Origin: Halictus rubicundus
Lineage: Eukaryota > Arthropoda > Insecta > Hymenoptera > Halictidae
Assembly (NCBI RefSeq): GCF_050948215.1
Contig: NC_135152.1
Span: 3,134,310-3,198,309 of the forward strand
DNA: 64,000 bases
Direction of reading: 5' to 3'
Shown here: piece by piece, positions 11,430 through 24,819 of the stretch
How positions within the stretch are numbered: the stretch's first letter is position 1
Layout: each line of letters opens with the position of its first letter
Translations under genes and position numbers: made by a program
The notes under the pieces: model-generated
The model's input: the letters and a program-made list of their open reading frames with translations, nothing else
The model's database searches: none
Told to the model about the DNA's origin: nothing

Positions 11430-12065
11430 CTGAAAACGGTAATACATTGTTTACTCGTCTAGCCTTATTCTTTCCGATAAACATTTATCGATCGTACAGC
11501 GGCCGAACAAAAGAGTACCTACAGGTGAAATTTTGGTCAAAACACGTTATCGACCGACCTGTTCAGAATGTAACAGCTGAACCGTTCGTTCAGACTTGTA
11601 TACTACTCTCTTTTGCTCGCTCGCCGGTGAATAATTATCGCATGTAGCCCGTTTGTCGAAGAGACGCGTTCCAGATCATCGAACGCGAACATTGTCGCGT
11701 GACAAATTCTCAAGTTGCGACACGATGGACTGTGTCTGGATCGTGGACATTGCCGAATAGCAACGGACCGAACCATTTTCGAGGATCGGTCGGGCTGTGT
11801 TTCGCAGGACAAGTCGAAAGCGATATTCGGATCACACCTTCCCGAGCCGCGAACGATGCCTAATACGCGGCTGGCTCGCTACCTACGTGGCATCGAGGTA
11901 GGTTTGGTCTGGGTACGTGGGCGCGAACGCGATGCGAGTGGGCCGTGCACCGCAGTTTCTTGATTCAGTGGTCACCGGCCCACTCGGAGCGCCCACAGTT
12001 CTGGAAGAACCGAGCGTTTTGTTCGGCCGCGACCAATCGTGTCCTCTCTGCCTCGGCAGATGCTT

Positions 12066-12091
12066 TCTCTCTCTCTCTCTCTCTCTCTCTT
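12066..12091. repeat. (CT)n microsatellite
   Basis: Thirteen CT units near the 3' end of the putative sprouty intron. Confidence 0.85.
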
Positions 12092-15000
12092 CCCGGACAT
12101 CCTTCTACGAGCAAAATTTCACTTAAGCTTTCGCTCTTGTTCGTCGACATTCATGCCCGATGAAAGAATTTGCAAATTCGTGTCATAGATCTCGTTCCCG
12201 CAGTTTTGACGATATCGAGTCCATGCGCGCTACGATCCGAGGCATCGAGCAATTTTCCAGAAAGATTTGTTCGGTATCCGTGAACGTTGCGGATAACCTC
12301 GATGACATTAACTCTACCTCGTAAATCCGTTCAACACCGGGTCTCTCGACCCACTCTCCGGGTGCCTACGGAACTGGAAGAAACGAACGACGTTGGTTCG
12401 CACAAGACCGATCGCGCGCGTCCTACACGCATCCGCTGTGTAGGTACCAACCATGATCGTGCGACGATGCCGGCGCGGCATGGCGCGGCGCCCCGACGCT
12501 TGCGAAACCGAATACATTAACTTCCTGTGCTCTGCTATTCAATCTTCCCCCTTTAGGAAACGAGAGACCCGCCAATTTACACGGTCTCGGTTTCGAGCGC
12601 TGGCAACACCATCGAGACCGTTCGAGCAACCTAAAGTCGGACAAACCGGCGTGCAATTAATCGAAAAACAAAATCAGATGATGTATCGTTCGAGCGATTC
12701 GCTTTCGAACGGCGTTCGCGCTCGGCTCGAACACGTGCGAGAAACCGCTCTCCTCGCGCGAGCGCGAGCGGGAGCGGGTGTGTTCGCGAGGAAACAGGCG
12801 GCCCATTCAGAGGGTGCACTCGGAAAGGAATGCGCGGCCTATCGGCGACCGACTGCCATAGGTCAGAGAGCTTTTAGCGGCCGTATACGACCGAGCACAG
12901 ATAAGAGAAACGTTTCGCGAGCTTGAGCAGCCGGTGTACCACCGCCGAATCTCTCCTTACCCTTCTCGCTCTATCTGTCGTCTCGCGAGCCGAGATATTA
13001 CGCCGATTTCCTCGTTGCTCCGATACTCGAGGTTTTGCCCATTCGCGCTAATGGCCTGCCCGAACACCCGAACGATCGCTCGAAAACGTCCACGGATATT
13101 GCAACGGCTCCACGAGAACTTGCACCAATCGTCTTCGGCTTCTCGAGAAATCCGCTCAGCGCCGGAGCTTCCGCGCTTGGAGAAGATCCTCGATTCTTGC
13201 GCGTTTCTGCGGAAATTCGTTTAGCCGAACGTATCGGGCAGAAATGCGACAGAGAGAAACGTTTCGGACGAACAGGGCGCGACAGAGCCGATGCGAATTT
13301 TCATTGAAAAGAAGACCGAATTGAAAAGAACTTCCTCTCGCAGGCGCGAACAAATCGTTTCGTCACGGTGGCCGAGGCATTCGTGGAACGGTGCAACCGT
13401 GTTCCGAGGAAAGATCGTTCTCGTCCTTGCAGCGTGACTTCGACTCGAAAAGCCGGCTCTAGAACGCTAGAGGATATTTGAGAAAGCAACGCGGTCGTTC
13501 TAGGGGACCTAGGACTTCGGCAGCGGGTCCTTACGAATTTCCTTTCAGGACGATTATGATGATGCAAAGATGAATTTTCTTATTTTCAGGACTTTCGGAC
13601 TCCCAAGACACGAATAATATTCGATCGTAGACGATTCTAGACGGGTCTAGAGAAATTGAAAGACTGGCCAACGTTCAAGGAACAATGCGTTGCTTCAGCT
13701 TTTCGACGACAATGCCAGCCGACTGTCGCAAATCTTTCGGGAGGTCGAGTCGCCGACGATTCGAGTTGTGAATCAGCCTGTAGACGAGCATGGCACGGCG
13801 AGAGCTTTCGAGGAAGATTGCTAATCACGTAATTGTGACAGGACGATTGGTTTGGCAATATCCGCGTGCCGGTCACGACGGCGATATACCGTCCAATATT
13901 TCACGTGCGGTCACGTTCCGCGTTCGTTTAGCGTTCCCGATTGTCTCGGCGCGCTTCGAATGATAACGAGGGGCCCGCTCGCTCGCTCATTGTTTTTCGC
14001 GACCGTTCGATCGCGGACACGAAACAATTTATTTTTCATCGATAACACGTCGTCCGCCGAGTCGAATCGAATCGAATCGAATCGAATCGTACAGGACGTG
14101 GGATAGGTGACGGGTTTGATCGTACATATTGAAAAATGTATAAAATTTTGCAATCAGTTTCGAGAAGCCGCGTGGGCTGCTCCCCGAAAAAAAATCTGAA
14201 GAATGTTCGAGCTACGTTCCGGCACGGGTACGCTTTAATTCGCGGCGGAAACGCTCGAGATAAGACCGGACGTGCTTCCTCGCCGCAGCACGTTTCCGTT
14301 CGATCGCGTTATCTGGTGCCGCGGAACGAGCGATAATATCGTTCGTGCTTACCAGAAACTCGACAACCTCGGAGCCGCAACCCGGCGATTCGGAATTTCA
14401 TTTTTCCGTTTCGGTGTCGATCGCGCCGCGGGCATGGCCACGCCGCTCGGCGAAACTCGCGATTTAAATGCCGAAATTCTGTACCGCGGGACGCTCGTTA
14501 TCTTGTCGGTCCAGTTTTCTTCGTAACGAAATCTCACGCAGATACTACGTCGCGGGAGTAACACACTCGTTACAATTGCTACTACGGTTCGGCTCGATTC
14601 CTAATCTTCCGAAGCTTATCGCTGGCTCGGGCGGATTTTCTGCGCTCGCCAGCAGCGTGCAGCGTACAGGACAGCGAACGATTCAATCTATTCACGAACA
14701 ACAAATCGTTTCATTCTCTTTCCTCGGAGGCGCGTTTCTTCTTCCGTTCGAGTTTCCCGAATGGAACAACTGGGCCATTCGTCGTTCGTTCTAATGAATA
14801 TGCTCGACGCGAACAACCAACGGGACACTTTCCATCGGTAGAATTTGAAATTTGAAAGTCGAGCAGGATGGTGCAACTACCGCGGACTCGTATTTCCTGT
14901 GCAGAATTTCGTCTGCTTCCGGTTCAGGGGCTCGAAACGATTTAATCCTGCCGTTCTCCTTGGGTCTGTGCAACACCGAGACTAACCAACCGTGTTTTCT

Positions 15001-18000
15001 ACGTCTCATAAAACTGATTGAATTTTTCGTTAAGCTCCTCGATCTCGTTGCTTTTTCTATATCGGATGATGATCGACAAACCTGAAGCGGGGTAGTCGAG
15101 GAGGAAAGAGCAGAGAGAATAAAATTCCCGATCTCTCGATACATGACCAGAAGGAATAGCATTATCGACGGACTTACTGAAAATTCATGGGACCAGCGAA
15201 AATCCAGAAAAGAAGGTGGGCTCGCCGAGGGCCAGGGCCGGTGCCGGAGCCGGAGCAATAGATCCTGAAGGCGTGTCCGGTGTATCGAGGGAGCGCGAGC
15301 GGGCTCTCGAGCAGAGCCACAGAGCCGCACACCTCCGGTACACGTCGAATTCGAGTTTCGGCTCGGCGTTACGAACGGATGTCTATCCGGTGGCTTCCTC
15401 GAATTCCAGGGGTATAGGAGAACGAGCCGGCGGTGACTCTCGTCGGTCTTTATCCTCCCGCTCCCGTGCTCATTTCCCGTTCGTTAATGTTTCCGGGTGA
15501 ATCGGGACAGGATGATATCCTCTATCTCTCTCTCTCTCTCTCTGTTGTCTCCGATGGGTTTGCACTGGCGACGACACGACACGACACGGCACGAAAAGAG
15601 AGGAAACACAACGACAGATACGGAGCGTCGTAAGCGTCACGCGCACCACCAGACGACACCGACAAGTCCGAGGGGACGTCCGCTCGAGGCCGTTACACGC
15701 ATCTCTAGGCGCGTCCGTAACTTCCGGCGGATATCGTGCGTCTCGCTGCCTCCAACAACGGGACTTCCCCTCCAGCGACGCGTTCCAACTTCACCGGTGG
15801 GCGGGGAGCGATCTCTGAGAATAGTGTCGGTAGTCTCATCGCCCGATCAGCCTCGATTCACAGAGTGAGTGAGATAGAGAGATAGATAGAGAGAGAAAGA
15901 GAAAGAGAAAGAGAGAACAGAACGTGTGTGAAAGAGACCGTCCACGAAGGGAGCCAGATGACAACCGACAACGACGGAAGCGTGCGCGCGGGCGCGCCCG
16001 CAACACGCGGCCAACGATGAATGGACGTGTCTCGAGGTTCGAGCCGAGCCGGGTCGGTTCGGGTTGACCGATGTCGGCGAGACACGTCAAACAGACCGAA
16101 AGACACGCGACGACTGTTGGCGAACGACTGACAACGAGCTCGCCGTCACCGAGTCGAAGTCGAGGTGCAGAGCCGTCGGCGAGGTGGTGGGGGCGTCGGG
16201 ACCGACGGCGATTGGCCGCGAGGGTAACCTGCTCGTCTGGTGGGGGCAGCCATTAATTGCGAGAGGGGGATGGGTGCGCGCGAGACCGCGGGGACGAAAA
16301 GGGAACGACCGAGAGCCAGTAGGACGAAACGGCGGGGGAGGGAGGGGAAAGCAGGAAGAGAGAAGGTGGGAAGGAAGCCATGAATGGCGACGCTCGGGCG
16401 AGGGGTCGAGAGGAGAAAAACTGATGTGTGTGTGTGTGTGAGTCTGTGTGTTCCCGTGTGCGTGCGCGCGCACGCGCGTTTCTGTATGCGTGCAAGCGTG
16501 TGTTTACGCGACCGTATGCGAGTGTGTACGCGCTCGCACGCTTGTCTGCGTTTTCGTGTGCGTGCAAGAGGAACCAAGAGGACCGCAGAAACGCACGGAG
16601 TGCAACAGAGAGGGTATGAGAGAGACCAGGGCCGCGGCCGGTGGAGTTCCGTGCACGGTATGCCATCTGGCGATATCGTGGCCAACGACTCGTTCGCAAC
16701 ACGAAGCTTTTTATGAATGGGCGGAAGCTATCATTGAAGCTTTAGATTGAATGAAAACATTACCTATGTCGTCACACCGTGTACACCACCGGCGGCGTCG
16801 TCGCGGCGACAGTGACGCTCTTCGGACGCCTCGCTGGAGACCTCGCGATCTTCTCACCCATCTTTTTTCAATCTTTTTCCTTTTTTCTCTCCCCGTTTAT
16901 CTATTTATCTACGCGTGTATCTCTTCTCACGCTCTCTCCCTCTCTATCTCTCTGTCACGGCACGACCAAATTCTCTATTGGCAGCGTCGAAAGCCGAGTC
17001 GTCGCGCGGTGTGGGAACTTCTCGACTCGGAACTGACCCGCGTGTCGTCGAACGAATTTTCATACCGGTTTCGCGGCGTCGATCGGCCGAAGCCGAGAGA
17101 ACCCGGTCGACAGAAAAATCAGCCGGAAATGAACACGCAAAACCACTTTGGCGCTAGGGTTTTGCCAAGCTGATTATCGTGTCGCGCGCAAACAAATACG
17201 AAACGCACGACACGATCGTAGCAAGAACGGTCGCGCGGCGTGTTCGTACGGGGAAATCGGTTCCGCGAAATCGATCCGCGTCAACGAGGAATCGAAATTC
17301 TTCGAGAGAACTCGGTGTGTTCCGGTTTCTCGAAAACGATAACACACGGTAGAACAAACGGGTGCCGTTTTACCGTTTAATCGCCGTGCCATTCTGAAGC
17401 CGCGGGAATCGCTCGAGATCGTTAATTAACCGGCTCGCATCGTCCAACGAGTTTATTCGAACCGCCAACACCCTCGTCGCCCACGCGATACCGTCTCCAG
17501 TTTCGTTATTTGGAACGCGGCAGATGTCTCGTTAATGCCGATTCGAAGGTCGTCGCTCGAATTTGTCCCGATCGGACGCTATCTTTCATTCAACATTTCC
17601 ATTTCGGCGCAGCGCTGCTCGGCGCTCGTAGGAAATACAAATGAAACGCGGCGAACGTCGAAGCGTGCGCGTTCCGCTTGACAAAACGCATTTACCAACC
17701 GATCGAACGCTGCTCGAATTGCTGAACGTTCGATCGAAAGGTTCGATCGTCGGGCGCACAATATCTTTTAAAAAAAGTACTGTGTGGGCAGACACACGAA
17801 CGTATGGGACCCATAGTTCTGCGATCCGTGAAGCGCATAGACTCGGTAAAAGGTACAGTCGATGGCTTTTGCTTTCGGAGAGCAGACACTCTAACGGCAC
17901 ATCGAAACACCTCGCGTCTCTCCAGGCAAGATCCAGAGATTCTAGATAAGAACGTCCATGGATCCGAGAGATCGAACAAATTCGGCAACTAGAGAAAGCG

Positions 18001-18130
18001 ACAGCCAAACGGCAAAGAGTGTCCAAAAGTCCACGGGGTGATCCTCGCGACGAATCCGAAAGCGGTTCACAGATGATTTCACCGTTCCGCTGTCGAGTTT
18101 CTAGCACGGAAGGAAAATCCGCGCGAAAGT

Positions 18131-18148
18131 CGCGCGCGCGCGCGCGCG
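18131..18148. repeat. (CG)n dinucleotide run
   Basis: Nine tandem CG dinucleotides. Long CpG runs survive poorly in heavily methylated genomes, so this fits a sparsely methylated insect genome. Confidence 0.8.
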
Positions 18149-18572
18149 TTACCGGCTTTAAAAACGCTGAACCGAGGAATCTTTCTCTCTACCTGCGCGC
18201 GGGTTTCGTTGCCGATCTCCGGCGAGAATGTTCGCGGTTCCCTGCAAAAGGCGGCTCGCAATTCCGTAATCGCGTTCCAGCTGGAAAAACGACGACTTCC
18301 TACGCGACGCGGTTGCTGGTCGTGCCTACACCGACGGAACTTGGGATGGCTGACGGCTGGCGGAGTCGACAGAGACGGTCGACGGATAGAGAAGGAGCGA
18401 GTCGCGGGACGATCATGGCTGAATGAGTTCCTAGCGTACTATGCTATCGATAGAAGTTGGTAGCGGGCGCGTGGACGACGCGACGGGTGCGCAGAGCGTT
18501 GATTCAGCATCGGTTCCTCGGTGCGCGCCTAAGTGTACACCGTAGTACGATGAATCCTTTCGTTCGATCTTG

Positions 18573-18602
18573 CACCTACCTACCTACCTACCAACCTACC
18601 TA
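18573..18602. repeat. (CTAC)n tetranucleotide repeat
   Basis: About seven tandem CTAC units with one interruption (ACCAACC). Confidence 0.8.
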
Positions 18603-21600
18603 ACTCTCGTCGAGCAGGAGAGCCAGCCAGGCTTCGTAGTTGAATCGAGTTGACTCGAGTCGAATCGAGTCGACTCTTCGAGTCTCTCGGTCAACGCTGA
18701 GCCGAGCAAGACGAGAGGAAGAGAGAAGAGGAGGAGAAGGAGAGACTGCGGATAGAAAAACGGAACGAGAGGAAGGGATGGGCCGTCTCGTTCTGCCGCG
18801 TTACACGCTTCTATATTTATCCCACTCATTAATTCTATCCTCGTCGTGCACCGTTCATTCATTCGATCCTCCGTCTCCCCTCTATCTCGTACCTGCCGCG
18901 TTCACCGTCGTCGTCGTTGCGTCTCTCTCTCCCTCTGCCGCGTACGTACGTTCATTCAGCTCCTCTCTTTCTGCCCAGCTACTTTTCACCCGTCTCCCTC
19001 TCACTCTCTCTCTCTCTCTTTCTCTCTCCGACTCATTCTCCCGTTCCCTCTCCGTTTCTCTCGCTATCCGTTTCGCGTGGTAGAGGGAGACATCGCGAAC
19101 TCCCTCTATAGTCGGCCGAGAGTCTGAGAGGCACCTCGCCTCGCCGCGCCACGACTCGCCTCTTTTCCTACGACGTCCTTCTCCAACCTTCCTCCTCCTA
19201 TCTCGCTCTGTTTCCTTCTCGTTCTGGTTCGTTCACTTAGTCGCGCAACTAGCCACGTCGCTCCCACTCGCTCATGCCCCACGAACCCTTTCTCCCCAAC
19301 CACCGACATACATACGCCAGGAGCGTAGCGATCGGCGGGTCCCTCGATTTTTCCATTCCGGCCGTCCGACGAAACGCTACGTCCGCGGTGGTATCGACCC
19401 TCTCGACGAACCTTTTCGAAACGGCGCGGCGGATGGCGAATATCTTTCTCTCGGAATCACTTTGTTCGCCTTCCCGCAGGAAGAAGCAACGCGACACGAG
19501 CTAGACGTTATCTAGTCCCGTCAGGTCCTAGTCGCGTAACACCGCGCTTCCGGGTCGCGGTCCTCGTCCCACGCCTTGCAATGCCACGCAATCCGAAAAT
19601 TTGCTCGATTTTGCCTCGTGTGCCGCCGAAAGGGACCATTTGCGACGAACGCCGTCGAGTTTGTTAGGTATCGTCGACCGTTCGATCGCGACCATCTTTT
19701 TCACGAGAATTTCCGGTCTAGAAGTGATCGTTGAATGATCGTGCGATCGAGTTGGCCTGAGAAATCGGAGCAAACGTTCTCGTCGAGTTGCCTCTGCCCT
19801 CGTTGTAAGTCTAGCTTGCGTCCAGCGCCGAAAAGGCGGAATTGTGAATTAAAACGAATCGGTACTGCCATTGATGCGAGAGTTGGTCGTGAACGGGGCT
19901 CCGCGGTCCCGAGAATACGCTACTGAAGCGTAGAAAGACAACCGCGCAGGAACGCTAAGCGAAGCGGGCGAGCGAGCGAGAACAGCCAAGTAAACTTTGA
20001 CGAGGGCTTGGCTCGCCTCCGAGCAAACATCTGTGCGCTAAGAAATTTCTATATAAAATAAATTCCGATCTGCGGCTAAGATGTCGAGTTGCCCATGCCC
20101 TTTCGGACGCGCGCCACGGATCGTTTTCGATGCCACGTACTCGCGCGCTATCGATCGTGTCCGTTGTATCCGCCGTCAGATTAGGTATTTATTATGCAGG
20201 AAAGTCAGCGGACACGTCTGGGTCTCGTATTTTCGTTGGAACGGAGATAACGCGTTGCACGCGTCGTTCGACGTGTCTCGAGTCCATGCTAAATTCTCGG
20301 AGAGCTGTCGCGCGAACCAATCGCTTTTAGCCGTGGCCGGTTCACACGGTGTTCGATCGAACGAAGCGACACGTTCTTTTCCTGATTTCCCCGAGCGAAA
20401 CGAAATAGGAAAGCAACGTATCGCTAAGAAACCCGATAAGAAACCGATCCCCTCCGTGAACAGGTAAAGGATATCGGATAAGAAGGTGCATCGTTTCGTT
20501 CGGTGTTGCCCGGTGGAGGAAGAGTGGTTCGATCGGGCGTGTAGTTCTAGGTTCTACGATAGATTCCGAGTTCCAGCGCGTTAATGGGTTCAGGAACGGA
20601 ACGGCACGGATGACACGGTCGCGAGAACGAATGGCGCGTCGAGTGTCGAGTCAGCGAACGTCAAAGCGGCCAGTTTATTTCGAGCGTTTCCGATTCCTCG
20701 AGCCGAGGAACGAGAGACGGCGATGTTGGGGCCGCGGCGCGGCGCGGCGTGCACATCCGCCGAAACCCAATTGCACAATGATTCGCGATCAAGAAACCGG
20801 GCCCGACTCGGACCGAGTCGACTCGACTCGACTCGACGCGACTCGAGCGGGCCCGCTTGCTCCCGCTCGGCTTCGTTCGACTCCGATCCGATCCGCTCCG
20901 TTTCCCCTCGGCGCTGGCTGCGCGTCGCGTCGTTCCGCGTCGAACCGGAGCGAAACGGTAAAAGTTGACGACGACGCGATGCAGCGCAGCGCAGCGCAAC
21001 GCCGCGAGAGAGTTGACAGAGATCCAAAATATTTTTCTTTCAGCGTGCCGTGTCTGTCACGAAGCCCGTCCACGCGAGCCCGGTAAAATTAGAGACTCCG
21101 CGCTCCGTCAAGTTATTTTAATGAGAATTCTGGTTCCCGCTGTGTCAAGATCGCGCGATTCTAAGCCGGTGCATCTGCTCTATAGTCGTCCGGTGCTGCA
21201 CAAAGCTGCTGCCCCTCCCCCTCCCCCCGTTCACCGAACGGGAACACCTATTTCGCGACAAAGTCAAGGCTTTCACGGCTCTATCGATGCTAAACGCCGC
21301 GCCAGTTGCGCGCTATAGAGTCGCTACGCGCTGCTCCGGTCAATGGATTTTCTTCGAGAAAACGGATTTCCGGTGTCGTTCGACCTCTCGAATGCCTTTC
21401 TCGCTGCTGCACCGTCGCGCGTCGCGGCAAACCAGAACATGTGCCAACAAACGGACACGTTCGTCGTCGAGAGGTGATCGATCCAACACCTACAATCATA
21501 CCGTGCCACTTAATCTACTTGCACGCGAAACGTGTTCTACTCCGCAGGAACTGGTCCCTGAAAGGATAGCAGAATTGAACCGTGTACCTAAAAGTACTTG

Positions 21601-22106
21601 GGTGAATTTACGAAATTTTCAGGGATAAAAAACGGCTCACTGTGGAAGCCGAAGGGTCGAAGAACCATTCGGAAACTGGAAACCCGTTCGTTTTGAAGTC
21701 CTACGGGCGATTGCGAATGCGATTGCGATTGCGATCGTTCGCTGACAATGGCGACCGGGCAAACACGCGCGCAGAGGCGTGTCGATGCGAGCGAGCGCCG
21801 GGCATTGTTGAGATCGTTCCCCGTTTCCGCGAACCGAGGATCGCTTTCTCTCGGATTTTCAAAGGTTTTCACGACGCGGCGAGCATTCCTTCGGGCGAAG
21901 TCCCGCGGGTTTCGCAACGAACCGATCGAGGCTGGATAAGAACAAGGGGGAGGCGAGGCGCCTCCGTGATCGTAATTCGTGAGGGGGAGTCGCGACGCGT
22001 TTCCAGGTAATATTCTACCGCGAACGAGACCCTCGCCGTGGAAACGCGGCTCCCTCTCCCTCTTCCTCGCCCGCGTGCCTGGGTGAGAACAGCCCTTCCA
22101 AACACC

Positions 22107-22114
<8 letters not shown>

Positions 22115-22155
<41 letters not shown>
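22115..22155. repeat. (CT)n microsatellite, about 20 units
   Basis: Long uninterrupted CT tract in the putative sprouty intron. Confidence 0.88.
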
Positions 22156-22163
<8 letters not shown>

Positions 22164-23699
22164 CTAGTCGTTCTCAAAACACGCTGCTCGGCTCCGAAAG
22201 GTGCGAACTGTTTCCAGCATTTGGCTCAACCCCGTTCACAGTATTGTCTCGAGCTGAAAACGCTGCGCGCGACCGTCTCTTTTATTTCTTTCGCGATTCT
22301 TTCCTCAACTTTCCGCGCGTTTCCACAGAGAAATGTAAATAGGCCGGAAATTGCCGAACACGCGCTCGCTACGCAGCTTAATCTTCGGCTACGCGGTGTT
22401 TGGAATTTCTCGTCGACGAGCAACGATAGAATAGAAAATGACAAACTTTTGAGAGGCAGTGCATCCTGTGCACGCCCGTAGGAACGAAAATGGAGCAACG
22501 AGGCGACGCGAGCAGAGATACAATAAGGAAATCAAGAAGCATAGTTGCGTAGCCGTTTTCCAGGATGTTGCGTCTTTTTGTCGGGTTCGCGAGAGGGAAC
22601 GACGCGCGCACGCCCCACGCGGCGAAAACGTTACGACAGATGTGCTCTTTCTCGGGCTCGAACTCGCTCGGAGCAGTGCTCGAACACCAAACTGGTTCAC
22701 GAGACTCTGTTTTGACTTTGACTAGAAGCACGGTCGAGCAGATCCCCGATCGTTCTATGGCGACTGAACGGGTGATCGATAATCCGAAAATCGATCGACG
22801 GCCGTCTGCCGGAAACGCGCGTCAAAAGGAATAATAAGAAGATTCGAACCGTTAGCGAATCGCGGCCGTGAACCCGAATCTTCGTCGACGCAACCGAACG
22901 CTCAGAGAATTCGGGCGAGCTGTCAAAGTTCGTGTATTCGTTCGGTTCATCGACCGGGAAACTGTACAAATATGTTTTTATTTGAAAAAGAAAAATAAAA
23001 AGAAACCATCGGCCATCGGCATTTTCTTCGACCGATGCAAGGGCATCGTTCTTTTTGTTCTCGACAGAGACAAATAACACGTTGATGCACGTGAAATAAA
23101 ATTTGGCAAAACCGCGAGCGATTTATTGCCCGGATGATTATCTCCGACGTGTGCAGAAGCTGTGAACGCTTCGAAATCGATTGCCAAGGGAAACAGCCCG
23201 AAAATACGGAGGCTCTTCGCGCCGATCCTAGCCGAGCCGAGCCGAGCCGTGCCGACGGAAGGCCGGACACGCGCGACGTTTCCGGTTTTCCATGAAACGC
23301 GTTCTCTTCTCTCCCTCTCTCTCCCTCTCTATCTATCTTTTTCGAACGGAACTCGAGACTCTCGTATCCACCGATTCGCGGAAAAGCGTTTCGGGCGCTG
23401 TTTCTCGGGAGGCAGGAAACGGGTACGTTCCTTTCGATTCCAGAAACGGATGATCGCTTCCAGTACGCGCCATGGGAAACGGCGATCGATCGATCGATCG
23501 TGCAATTGCACATCCGTTCGGAACGTATCGGAACCGTGCACGAACTTGTTTGGATAAGTGCAGAACAAATAAACGGTGTTCTCCCGGCAATGACAGCGAC
23601 AATATTATGATCCGTTCGGAGTTGTCTCTGCGCTTTCACTATTGTCCTTTCGACGCGACGCGACGACGCCGCGCACACTGTGATATTTCACCGATCTAG

Positions 23700-24819
23700 G
23701 CGGACAAAATTATTTCAGCATTACTTTAAGACTTAAAGCCATAGTAAAATAGGTTGTCGGATTCGTCTTGACGTCAGCTACAACAATATGTTATAAAAAA
23801 CATATACAGTGGCATTTAAAAGATTAAGGTGACCATAATTTTTTAGGGAAGAAAAAATATTTAGAATGAAAAATAAAAATTAATTTATTATATATAGATA
23901 TATAGATATTATATATTTATTATTATAGACAATTGAATGTCAATTAACTTTTGCTCGAAACATTTTTTCGTTAGTGTCACGTCCCGTGGTATAGTCACTA
24001 GAAAACTCGAAACAAGGATCAGAATTCAAATATCGAGACGAAAACAGTAACAATCAAAGTGCAAGCTTATAAACACCTTCAGATACGTTATTGCTCGGAT
24101 AAACTGCGGTAAACGACTGCGTGAGACGTCTGCATAAGGCTGTTGAAAACAAAAGATAACTCCCAAGGACGCATGCAGACGCAAAATTTATTTTCATTTC
24201 TAACTAGAGGAGACTCCAATGTATACCTTCAGTGCAGTGTAAAGTCCATACTCGCCCATATAATAAAGTTTTACTCTATAGACTTCTTCGATTTTGTATG
24301 ATCATTAACCATAAATTATATTTATATTTAAAAACTAAAAAATATTGAAAACACACCATAAAGGATTGAATAACGATTAAAGTTAAAATACACACTTTTA
24401 TTCGGGTAAAGCACCACTGACGATTAATCCATTTTCATTATTAACGTATATATACGCTCAATTTTCCTAGTCACTATCACCGGAGCGTATTTATACGCTC
24501 AATTTATTCTTTCTTATAATGCTGAAATATGAAGTTCTTTTACTTGTAGTCGTTTTTGTACTTAAATATAATAAAAAAAAAGTTTGGTGATAAAAGCCTT
24601 CTTTTCAGATTTCCTTATGATGCAAATGAGTTAATGAAGTACAATCATTTGTATAGGCAGAAGAGTTCATTCGAGGCTTATTTTTCGTTATCTGAATGCG
24701 ATGTAAAATTAAAAACAATAGTGATTCTGGGTTACGGAGGTATTGCTTGCAAAGTAGGTGTGAATACGCAATTTTTTAAGAATTTTCAATTTCGGAGTTT
24801 GCTACCGTCGCGTCGCGTC
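23700..24819. other. AT-rich island of probable transposon debris
   Basis: Base composition falls abruptly from GC-rich to AT-rich at about 23.7 kb and stays low to 25.7 kb. At 23806 a TA precedes CAGTGGCATTTAAAAG, which looks like one end of a Tc1-type element, but no matching opposite end was found. A repeated motif, TATACGCTCAATTT, occurs near 24450 and again near 24495. An open frame at about 24556-24822 (plus, no ATG at its start) has no recognised domain. I read the block as old, overlapping insertions; the families are unresolved. Confidence 0.45.

Noticed and set aside
11430..11484. Extension of the sprouty frame to the ATG at 11484
   Set aside because: A good splice acceptor (TTTTCAG) lies inside it, the 18 extra codons look intronic, and a phase-matched donor exists upstream; it remains possible as an alternative transcript start.
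22947..23678. 243-codon minus-strand open frame, the longest outside sprouty and the repeat-driven 41-42 kb frame
   Set aside because: It contains repeat-derived ARLGSARLGSA sequence, no family motif and no splice context; compatible with chance in this composition.
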